From the NCBI GenBank assembly GCA_031259085.1, contig JAIRMA010000008.1, forward strand, positions 1 through 37,020: a stretch of 37,020 nt of DNA. The letters are read 5' to 3'. How positions within the stretch are numbered: the first letter of the stretch is position 1; every line of letters starts with the position of its first letter. Below are positions 1 to 8,843 of this stretch, in pieces. Source of the stretch: Christensenellaceae bacterium (lineage in GTDB: Bacteria > Bacillota > Clostridia > Christensenellales > DTU072). Made by a program: the position numbers and the translations under genes. The notes below the pieces were generated by a model. The model was not told the DNA's origin. It saw nothing but the letters and a program-made list of their open reading frames with translations, and ran no database searches.

Positions 1-578
1 CCCAAAATTGAATAGCCATCATTTATTGGGGATTCACTAATATTTGGGAGCCCATATTTTTTTGGATCCTTAAAGAAATCTGTGCGCAATCCGTATGGTT
101 TTTGTTTTGCAACCAATTGACTAAATGATTCTGTGTATTTGTCTTTTATTTTGTTATATATTTCTAGACACATTTCATTTCTCACAAAAGTATTAAACCC
201 ATCTTCTGACAAGAATCTTTCAGTGTTCTCAATTTGTCCATTGCTATTATGTGTTATTATATGACACTTTTTTTCAAGAAGCTTATCCCAAGTGAAAAAT
301 GAAATCCCACCCATAATATCTACACCATCAAAGACATCAAAAGAATTTGTAAAATTTGTTAGTCGCATAAAATGGTTATCATTTAACATTTTCATTCGAA
401 AATCATCTAAGCCCTTACCTCCAATCATCCAACGGGCAGGACTTATAATAGACACCAATTCTGAAGATACCTTTTGTGAAATCTCAATAAATAAATTGTA
501 TATAGGTATTGAGCTAGCTCCTGCGCCCCCATCTACAACTTGATATGGAGGATTTCCTACTACTATATTAAAATTCAT
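1..578 (-). CDS. Eco57I-like / Type II N6-adenine DNA methyltransferase (restriction-modification methylase), truncated by window edge
   Basis: Reverse-strand translation from ATG at 578 gives MNFNIVVGNPPYQVVDGGAGASSIPIYNLFIEISQKVSSELVSIISPARWM..., with the NPPY catalytic motif of N6-adenine MTases and the later DIMGGISFFTWDK motif. The frame is open to base 1. It is absent from the ORF track, probably because it lacks a stop in the window. Confidence 0.85.
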   Translation of the reverse strand, partial: MNFNIVVGNPPYQVVDGGAGASSIPIYNLFIEISQKVSSELVSIISPARWMIGGKGLDDFRMKMLNDNHFMRLTNFTNSFDVFDGVDIMGGISFFTWDKLLEKKCHIITHNSNGQIENTERFLSEDGFNTFVRNEMCLEIYNKIKDKYTESFSQLVAKQKPYGLRTDFFKDPKKYGLPNISESPINDGYSIL

Positions 579-2083
579 TTTATTTCCTCTCTCAAGAAAT
601 ACTCCATTTTTTAGGATTGCACATACGACTTATGTACTTGTTCCATTCTCTTTTGTTTTGCGTACTTTTACATTATCTTTAAGATCTTTGATTATGTTCT
701 AATATGTAGTATGTAGCTTTACAATACTCCTCCTACCATAGGTATACAGATCCTCATACTATTCATAAATATTAGTGGCCATTTTACCTAGTGCTTTTGA
801 CACAGATGATATTTTCATGCTCTGTATTTGCAGATAATCAATTTTAACAAATTGCATCCCAAAAGTCAAGCTCTGGATACCATGAATTGTTTGACATAGA
901 CAGATAGACACTCTACTAATTAAATATGTCTAAATAGTTGATTGGAATTTTGACGGCAAACCATAGATTCATTTACTGTAATTTTAAGTAAAAACATTCT
1001 GTTCTTTTTGAATCAGTGATATTTGCGTGTATTGTATTTTGCAGAGAAAGAGCAAATTGCACGGATACAAAGTACTAATTTAAAATAAGGGTCTATATGC
1101 ATCAAAATATGTTTAAAGAATAACAGTAAAAACATTTTAGACTAATTGAATCGTATTATCATAATAAAACCAAATGTGACAATTCGCATCATTTAATTGG
1201 AGATTTTACTTATAAAAATTAAAAGAGTATTTCACTAAGGGCATGTTATAAGAGCACAAGTTATGAATATGAAAGGTACATATTTTTGATATTGAAAATT
1301 GGAAGGTTAAGTTAGACATTTAATTTTTACTTAGATATCTAGATGCAAATTGTAATTGGAATTGCAGAACCTGTCATCACAGCTCTAAAGAATCAATATA
1401 AGGATTAGGAATAGAATGATTAACTTTTATAAGGCAAGCATTTGAAATAATAATTTATAAACATTAGAGAAAACGACGCAATTAAAGGTTTAATGAGCAA
1501 TGGAAATAATATATATCATAAGGAGAACCGTTGAAAAAGAAACTAAAAAATCCAACGGTTCGATTATATGAAAACTTGCTGTAAATTTGCTATATCAATT
1601 TAGTGTAACATTCTAATCTGGTATTGATGACTCCAGACAAGATTGCAAGTAAGCTAATATGAAAATTAAGCTACCTTGTTAAGAATAAGTACCTTATTTT
1701 TTATCAAAGTACAAGTATTCAATACAAAATTCATTTGTTATATCTATTATACCAAACAACTGTGTCAATTAAGTGACAATAGCAGAGGATTATTTTAAAA
1801 AAACACAGTGCAAATTAAAAACAATTGAATAGGATGTGTAAGTTAAAACGATACAATATCAATAAATAAAGAAATATATTCAATCGCATTTTTCGTCAAA
1901 TTAAATAACTGTATTTATTGTGCATGGCATCCAATTTTTTTCTTGGAAAGAACATTCCATAGGGATAAATGATATAACCAAAGTTTAGGATAAAACATCC
2001 AATTAAAGTTAAGTGTTGTTTCTGGTTATTTAAGTATAAAATTTGAGTGATTCATCAATTATTTTAAATAGTTGTATACAATC

Positions 2084-3352
2084 TCAGAAGTGGCTGTTCA
2101 ATAATGAACGCATTTCACAAGGAATATCCGCAAGGCTTAATGATATTTCTTCTCCGGTCTGCATATTTTTTAGCTTTACCACATTAGTTGTCATTTCATC
2201 ATCACCTAATACTATTACATACTTGGCATTGATTTTGTTAGCACATTTGAGTTGAGCTTTTAAGCTACGATTCATTAAATCGGTTTCAACAGATATTCCT
2301 AAATCTCTTAATTTCTTAGCTATCCTGAAAGCATATTTTGTAATATTGTCATTTGTAGAGATTATAAAGAGTTCAGGTGCTGGAGGATTTCCAGTAAACT
2401 TATTGGATGCTGCTAAAACCATTAACAAGCGTTCAAGCCCCATACCAAATCCAACTGCAGGGGTGTTTTTCCCGCCTAAGCTAGCAGTTAAATTATCATA
2501 ACGCCCACCACCACAAACAGTGCCTTGAGCACCAATTAAGGTTGAAACAAATTCAAACACAGTTTTAGTATAGTAATCAAGGCCTCGAACGATATGACGA
2601 TTAACCTTAAATTCTAGATTTGAATCAGTTAAAAGGTTGATGAGTTGAGACTGATGGCTTGCACATTCATCACATAAGAAATCCGCTGGAGATGGAGCCT
2701 TTTCTGCAATCGTAGCACAAGATGGGACTTTGCAATCCAAAATACGAAGAGGATTTTTAACAAGGCGCTCTTTGCAAACCTCACACATAGAGTCAATATG
2801 TGTTTCAAAATAGGATCTGACAGCTTTATCGAAATTTGGTCGGCATTTAGGACATCCAATACTATTTATATTAAGTGTTACATCTTGAAGTCCTAGTGTA
2901 TCTAGAACCATTTTAGCCATAGAAATAATCTGTGCATCAGCATATGGAGTTGGACTTCCATAGAGCTCAGCACCAAATTGGTGGTGTTCTCTCAATCTAC
3001 CAGACTGAGGTCGTTCGTAACGAAACGCAGGGCCTATATAATACATTTTAACAGGCAACCCATTGTTCTCAAGACTGTTTTCAATATATGATCTTGCAAC
3101 TCCAGCTGTGCCCTCAGGTCTTAATGATATGCTTCGATTCCCTTTATCATTAAAGGTATACATCTCTTTATCGACTATGTCTGTAGATTCCCCAACACCA
3201 CGCAAAAACAGTTCTGTGTATTCAAATGTGGGGGTTCTTATTTCCCTAAATCCAAAATAATTAGCTATTCGACGCACCGTAGATTCGACATATTGCCATT
3301 TATAACTATCCTGCGGCAAAGTGTCCTTTGTACCTTTTGGTATATTTATCAT
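2084..3352 (-). CDS. hisS: histidyl-tRNA synthetase
   Basis: Class II aaRS motifs: IPKGTKDTLPQDSYKW, FRYERPQSGRLREHHQFGAE, GLDYYTKTVFEF, GGGRYDNL, VGFGMGLERL. Confidence 0.97.
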   Translation of the reverse strand: MINIPKGTKDTLPQDSYKWQYVESTVRRIANYFGFREIRTPTFEYTELFLRGVGESTDIVDKEMYTFNDKGNRSISLRPEGTAGVARSYIENSLENNGLPVKMYYIGPAFRYERPQSGRLREHHQFGAELYGSPTPYADAQIISMAKMVLDTLGLQDVTLNINSIGCPKCRPNFDKAVRSYFETHIDSMCEVCKERLVKNPLRILDCKVPSCATIAEKAPSPADFLCDECASHQSQLINLLTDSNLEFKVNRHIVRGLDYYTKTVFEFVSTLIGAQGTVCGGGRYDNLTASLGGKNTPAVGFGMGLERLLMVLAASNKFTGNPPAPELFIISTNDNITKYAFRIAKKLRDLGISVETDLMNRSLKAQLKCANKINAKYVIVLGDDEMTTNVVKLKNMQTGEEISLSLADIPCEMRSLLNSHF

Positions 3353-3375
3353 AAAGCCCTCTTATTTAAATTTCA

Positions 3376-4695
3376 TTAAAGAATATACTTGACCAAATCG
3401 AATGATTTTAAAGTCTTAGCAAGGTGTATATCGACATAATCCTTATCGACCACCAATTCTATCATATCATGTCCACCGCAAGCAGTAAATGATATATCTT
3501 CTAATAACATTTCCATTACTGAGTGTAATCTACGTGCTCCAATATTTTCGTTAGTAGAATTTTCAAGGAAGGCAATACGTGCAATTTCTGCAATTGCCTC
3601 TTCTGTAAATTTGAGATCAACAAAATCAACGCCTAATAATGCAGCATATTGTAAAATCAGTGCATTGTCTGGCTCTTTTAAAATCTTGAAAAAGTCATGT
3701 TCTGTTAAACTTAATAGGTCTACAATTATAGGGAATCTGCCTTGCAACTCAGGAATCAAATCATTTATATTAGTTATATGGAATGCGCCAGCAGCTATGA
3801 ATAAAATATAATCAGTTTTGATATTACCATACTTAGTGCTGACTGTGCAACCTTCTACTATAGGTAATATGTCGCGTTGCACACCTTCTCTAGAAACATC
3901 AGGTCCGCTACCAGATTTGCCTTTAGAAGCAATCTTGTCCATTTCGTCAATGAATACTATGCCATCTTGTTCGGCCCTTGTTAATCCCTCAGCATTGATA
4001 GAGTCTAGGTCAATCAAGCGTTCTGCCGCTTCTTCCACAGAAATCTTATAGGCCTCAGCTACGGTCATGCGTCTTTTAATGCGCTTTTTGGGCATAAAAT
4101 TACTCATAATGTCTGCCACATTTGTTGTGATTCCTGGGGCTCCAAAGCCACCTATCTGGAGTTGTTTAGGTGGTTCATCGAATTCAAGCTCTACATGAAT
4201 TTTATCAAGCTTCCCGTCTCTTAAATCCTTCACTAATTCTTCTAACAAAATAGCATCAGGAGTTTCGGGTTCTGCTTTTTTGCGTATTGGCAATAAGGCT
4301 TTTACTATCTTTGCCTCAGCAGTATTTACAGCCTTGGGTTTTACTTCCGCTATTTTTTCATCCTTTACAAGTCTAATCGCCACTTCGACGAGGTCACGAA
4401 TCATAGACTCAACATCACGACCTACGTATCCTACTTCAGTAAATTTAGTAGCTTCTACTTTAATGAAAGGAGCTTTTACAAGTTTAGCTAAGCGTCTTGC
4501 AATCTCGGTTTTACCTACGCCAGTAGGTCCCTTCATTATAATATTTTTTGGTGTGATTTCTTGTCTAATTTCATCAGCTAATTTTGAGCGTCTATATCTA
4601 TTTCTTAGTGCAATAGCAACTGCCTTTTTTGCGTCACTCTGTCCTATTATATATCTATCCAACTCATTTACTATTTGTTTAGGTGTTAATTCCAT
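3376..4695 (-). CDS. hslU: ATP-dependent protease ATPase subunit HslU (ClpY)
   Basis: MELTPKQIVNELDRYIIGQSDAKKAVAIALRNRYRR, Walker A GPTGVGKTEIARRLA, GYVGRDVES, C-terminus ending YIL. Start revised from 4746 to the ATG at 4695, since the upstream 17 residues overlap hslV and are not HslU-like. Confidence 0.96.
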   Translation of the reverse strand: MELTPKQIVNELDRYIIGQSDAKKAVAIALRNRYRRSKLADEIRQEITPKNIIMKGPTGVGKTEIARRLAKLVKAPFIKVEATKFTEVGYVGRDVESMIRDLVEVAIRLVKDEKIAEVKPKAVNTAEAKIVKALLPIRKKAEPETPDAILLEELVKDLRDGKLDKIHVELEFDEPPKQLQIGGFGAPGITTNVADIMSNFMPKKRIKRRMTVAEAYKISVEEAAERLIDLDSINAEGLTRAEQDGIVFIDEMDKIASKGKSGSGPDVSREGVQRDILPIVEGCTVSTKYGNIKTDYILFIAAGAFHITNINDLIPELQGRFPIIVDLLSLTEHDFFKILKEPDNALILQYAALLGVDFVDLKFTEEAIAEIARIAFLENSTNENIGARRLHSVMEMLLEDISFTACGGHDMIELVVDKDYVDIHLAKTLKSFDLVKYIL

Positions 4696-4705
4696 TTTTG
4701 TCTCC

Positions 4706-5254
4706 TTAAACCGTCTCAACAATAATGTTGTGATTAGTAAATACACAAAGATCGGCTGCTATTTTCATGCTTTTTTTAGCAATTTCTTCAGCTGAGAGAT
4801 CTGTACTTTCTAAGAGTGCACGAGCGGCTGCTAATGCATAATTACCACCACTTCCAATTGCACAGACACCGTTTTGAGGGTCTACGACATTCCCATCACC
4901 TCCGACTATGAAGAGGTTTGTTTTGTCAGCAATGATTAACATTGCTTCAAGATTTCTGAGCATCGAACCTTTTCTCCATTCTTCAGCGAGTTCTACCACA
5001 CTCCGCATGAGATTGCCAGAATATTTTCTCAGCATTTCTTCCATCCTTTCAGACAATGAAAATGCATCACTTACGGACCCAGCAAAACCTACGACGACTT
5101 CGTCGTTGTAAATGCGTTTTACTTTAATGGCATTACTTTTTAATATAACGCTCTGTCCCATTGTTACTTGACCATCACCAGCTATAGCTGTCACGCCGTC
5201 TTTTTTTACTGCGCAAATGGTTGTTCCTTTTGTATCCAAATATATGGCCTCCAA
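4706..5254 (-). CDS. hslV: ATP-dependent protease proteolytic subunit HslV (ClpQ)
   Basis: GTTICAVKKDGVTAIAGDGQVTMGQ..., GFAGSVSDAFSL, AIGSGGNYALAAARALL, VFTNHNIIVE; adjacent to hslU. Confidence 0.97.
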   Translation of the reverse strand: MEAIYLDTKGTTICAVKKDGVTAIAGDGQVTMGQSVILKSNAIKVKRIYNDEVVVGFAGSVSDAFSLSERMEEMLRKYSGNLMRSVVELAEEWRKGSMLRNLEAMLIIADKTNLFIVGGDGNVVDPQNGVCAIGSGGNYALAAARALLESTDLSAEEIAKKSMKIAADLCVFTNHNIIVETV

Positions 5255-5260
5255 ATTTAT

Positions 5261-6550
5261 TTAAAGCGCGTACTTGGTTATAAACCGATCCATCGCTTCT
5301 TCGGATCTTTTTGCGTATGCTATAGGTCTTAAATCTTTTTTAACATCATGTAAAAAAGGTAATATGCCAAAGCAAGCACGCATCGGCTGGAAATTCTTGT
5401 TTTCGGCAAGTATGTACGAACATAATGCTCCAGTGATAGTTTCTATCGGCGGGGAGACAAAATCTTGTCCGTTTATTAACCTTAACATATTTATGCCAGA
5501 GATCAATCCAGACATCGCACTTTCCATATAACCCTCGACCCCTGTTAATTGTCCAGCAAAGAAAATACGATTATCTTTTTTGGATGCATTAGCAGTCTGT
5601 AACACAACAGGTGAGTTCAGATAGGTGTTTCTGTGCATCACACCATATCTAGAAAAAACTGCATTCTTGAGGGCGGGTATTAAGCCAAACACTTCACGTT
5701 GTGCTTTGTAAGTTAGGTTGGTTTGAAATCCCACTATATTATACAATATACCTGCCTTATCTTCCAAACGTAATTGTACCACAGCATAAGGGCGTTTGCC
5801 AGATTTATCATTGAGTCCTACAGGTCGCATTGGCCCATATCTTAAAGTGTCTAAACCGCGCCTTGCCATTATTTCAATAGGCATGCACGCTTCAAAAACA
5901 TTAGGAGTTTCAAAATCTCTAAGTTTAGCACGTGGCGCATTCACTAACGCAGTATGAAAAGCAATATATTCATCCTGGGTTAGAGGACAATTTAGATAAT
6001 CAGCACAACCCTTATCATACCTGGTAGCAAAGTAAGCTGAGTTCATGTCTATTGACGAAAACTCAACTATAGGAGCAGCCGCATCATAGAAGTTTAAATT
6101 ATCGCTACCTGTGAATTCTATGATTTGATTAGCAAGAGTATCAGATGTAAGTGGTCCAGTTGCTATTATAGTATAATGAGAAATATCGAATACTTCACGT
6201 CTGTATAGAGTGAAGTTAGGAAATTTTGTGAGCTCTTTTGCAATTTCTAGAGAAAAGAGCTCTCTATCAACTGCTAAGGCTCCACCCGCTGGAACCTTTG
6301 TCTTTTCTGCTACCTTTAAGACAAGTGAGTCTAAAGCGCGAAGTTCGCTTTTTAACACACCTTGTGAGGTGGTAGGATCGAGACTTTTCAAACTATTACT
6401 ACACACTAATTCAGCAAGATTTGGTGTGTGATGGGCAGGTGTCATTTTATTGGGACGCATTTCAAACATATCGACGTCGATACCAGCCTTCAAAATCCGG
6501 TATGCGGCCTCAACCCCAGCTAATCCACCGCCTATTATACTAATTCGCAT
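5261..6550 (-). CDS. trmFO: methylenetetrahydrofolate--tRNA-(uracil-5-)-methyltransferase TrmFO
   Basis: FAD-binding GGGLAGVEAAYRIL, EMRPNKMTPAHHTPNLAELVCSNSLKS, AGQLTGVEGYMES; between topA and hslV, a common Bacillota gene order. Confidence 0.96.
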   Translation of the reverse strand: MRISIIGGGLAGVEAAYRILKAGIDVDMFEMRPNKMTPAHHTPNLAELVCSNSLKSLDPTTSQGVLKSELRALDSLVLKVAEKTKVPAGGALAVDRELFSLEIAKELTKFPNFTLYRREVFDISHYTIIATGPLTSDTLANQIIEFTGSDNLNFYDAAAPIVEFSSIDMNSAYFATRYDKGCADYLNCPLTQDEYIAFHTALVNAPRAKLRDFETPNVFEACMPIEIMARRGLDTLRYGPMRPVGLNDKSGKRPYAVVQLRLEDKAGILYNIVGFQTNLTYKAQREVFGLIPALKNAVFSRYGVMHRNTYLNSPVVLQTANASKKDNRIFFAGQLTGVEGYMESAMSGLISGINMLRLINGQDFVSPPIETITGALCSYILAENKNFQPMRACFGILPFLHDVKKDLRPIAYAKRSEEAMDRFITKYAL

Positions 6551-8672
6551 CTAATTCTTGCTCTTTAGGAGCTACTGATGTTTTACAATTTTTGTCTATA
6601 CAAACATAATTAGTTGTGCCTTGTTTTTTGACTACGCGCATAGGCCCTTGACATGTGGGGCATAGCATAGGTGCAGGGACATCCCAGGATAAAAATGTGC
6701 ATTCAGGATAATTGTCGCAACCATAGAATGCGGTTCCTCTTTTGGACTTCTTTTTTAAGATATTCCCAGTTCCACATTTAGGGCATTTCGCAACTATTTC
6801 CTTAATAGGTTTATGACTTCTGCAATTTGGGAAATTAGGGCAAGCGAGAAATTTTCCATATCTACCGTCGCGAATAACCATATTAGATCCGCATAATTCA
6901 CAAATTGTATCACTAACCTCTTCATTATTATGCTTTTGGCTAGTGGCTTTAACTGCCTGAGTTATGCAATTTGTTAATCTTGGATAAAAGTCTGAGATCA
7001 GTGCCTCCCATTTTAATCCCTGTTCCACTTTATCTAATTTTGCTTCCATATCTGCTGTGAAATGTATATCAATAATTTCTTTGAAATAAAGCATCATAAA
7101 GTCAGTGACAGATATGCCTAATTCTGTAGGGATCATATATTTTTGTTCTTTTTTACAATAGGCCCGCTTTGTGAGAGTTATAATGACTGTTGCATAAGTG
7201 GAAGGTCTGCCTATACCATTTTCCTCCATTGCTTTTATAAGTGTAGCATCAGTATATCGTGATGGGGGCTTTGTAAACTTTTGTTCAGATAGTATTTTAG
7301 TAAGCGCTAAAACATCGTTTTCTTGCAAATCTGGCAAGAGATCGCTTGTTTCGCCGTCCTCGATTTCCTTAGGTGACCGTTCTGTCTCATATGCAATCAT
7401 ATAACCTTTGAAAAGCAAGGTTCTTCCAGATACCTTGAATCCATAGTTTTCTGAGTCAGAAATTTTAGCCTGTATGTGCACATTTAATGTACTGTATTGA
7501 GCCTCTGTCATTTGGCTTGCAATAAACCTATCATAGATTAGTTTATATAATCTGTATTGATTACGTTGCAAACTGTTCTTTACACTCTCAGGAGTTATTT
7601 CTAGTGAGATAGGGCGTATTGCTTCGTGTGCGTCTTGAGCGTTTTGTGATTTAGTTGCATAAAAATTAGGTTTAGCTGGTGCATATTCCGCTCCATAAGT
7701 GCTCTTAATCATGTTAAGTGCTTCTTGTTGCATTTCAGCTGAAACTCTGACACTATCCGTTCTAATATAAGTTATAAAGGCTAAATGTCCATGCCCAGCG
7801 ACTTCTATTCCTTCATAGAGTTGTTGAGCTATTTGCATGACCTGTGGCGCAGTTAATCCAAGCTTTTGAGAACCATCTTGTTGTAAGGTGCTAGTCATAA
7901 ACGGAGGAGCAGGTCTTGATTTTGATGTACCGCGTTTGACTTTATTAACAATCCAATTTTGCGCATGACCTAAATCCGCTAAAATCTGATTTGCTTGTTC
8001 GGTGTTTGTGACCTTAAGTTTAACACCAGATTTATCAGCTAGTAATGCTTTAAAAGGATGCTTTTTCTCTGATGGCTTCAAAAGGCAAGCGTTTATGTTC
8101 CAATACTCTTCTGGAACAAATTTCAAGATTTCACGCTCCCTATCAACTATCATACGGAGGGCTACAGATTGTACCCTGCCAGCAGATGCCCCTTTTCTTA
8201 TTTTGATTGTCAGAACAGGACTAATTTTATATCCAACAAGGCGGTCTAAAACGCGTCTTGCTTGTTGGGCATTAACAAGCGATAAATTTATCGGTCGTGG
8301 ATTTTGAATAGCTTTTCTTATGGTTTTTTCACTTATTTCATTAAACTCAACTCGCGAATCAAAAGGGATGTTTAGATTTGAGGCTAAATGCCAACTAATA
8401 GCTTCTCCCTCTCGATCAGGGTCAGTTGCTAAATAGACTTCCTCATGTGGTTGTTTTAATAACTTTTTGATTGCATCTAATTGTTGCTTTTTGTTAGGGC
8501 TTACAACATATGACGGTTTAAAATTGTCACTAACGTCTATTCCCATAGATTTCTCTGGCAGGTCGAAAATATGTCCGTTTGATGCGATGACAGAGTATTC
8601 ACTGCCTAGATATTTTTGTATTGTCTTTGCTTTCGCAGGCGACTCTACTATTACGAGTTTCACTATAAACAC
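6540..8672 (-). CDS. topA: DNA topoisomerase I
   Basis: KLVIVESPAKAKTIQKYLG, DPDREGEAISWHL, IRTDSVRVS, C-terminal zinc-finger repeats (CELCGSNMVIRDGRYGKFLACPNFPNC etc.). GTG start; the second GTG at 8663 (MKLVIVES) may be the true start. Overlaps trmFO by 11 bp. Confidence 0.97.
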   Translation of the reverse strand: MFIVKLVIVESPAKAKTIQKYLGSEYSVIASNGHIFDLPEKSMGIDVSDNFKPSYVVSPNKKQQLDAIKKLLKQPHEEVYLATDPDREGEAISWHLASNLNIPFDSRVEFNEISEKTIRKAIQNPRPINLSLVNAQQARRVLDRLVGYKISPVLTIKIRKGASAGRVQSVALRMIVDREREILKFVPEEYWNINACLLKPSEKKHPFKALLADKSGVKLKVTNTEQANQILADLGHAQNWIVNKVKRGTSKSRPAPPFMTSTLQQDGSQKLGLTAPQVMQIAQQLYEGIEVAGHGHLAFITYIRTDSVRVSAEMQQEALNMIKSTYGAEYAPAKPNFYATKSQNAQDAHEAIRPISLEITPESVKNSLQRNQYRLYKLIYDRFIASQMTEAQYSTLNVHIQAKISDSENYGFKVSGRTLLFKGYMIAYETERSPKEIEDGETSDLLPDLQENDVLALTKILSEQKFTKPPSRYTDATLIKAMEENGIGRPSTYATVIITLTKRAYCKKEQKYMIPTELGISVTDFMMLYFKEIIDIHFTADMEAKLDKVEQGLKWEALISDFYPRLTNCITQAVKATSQKHNNEEVSDTICELCGSNMVIRDGRYGKFLACPNFPNCRSHKPIKEIVAKCPKCGTGNILKKKSKRGTAFYGCDNYPECTFLSWDVPAPMLCPTCQGPMRVVKKQGTTNYVCIDKNCKTSVAPKEQELDAN

Positions 8673-8843
8673 CTATCCTTATTTCCAGTCCAATTATTGA
8701 GCCCATGATCTGAATTAACTAAACTTAAAACTAACGAGCCACCCAAACAAGAATAGCATAAAGATTAAAGCCTAATAATGTTCTCTAGAAATTTTAAAAA
8801 TCACTAGTGTACACACTAGTGTGTAGAAAGTTGAAATGTATGA

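Noticed and set aside
292-543. 83-aa plus-strand ORF
   Set aside because: Antisense to the Eco57I-like methylase frame, with no Shine-Dalgarno and no recognisable domain.
4280-4795. 171-aa plus-strand ORF
   Set aside because: Antisense to hslU/hslV; composition is that of a shadow ORF.
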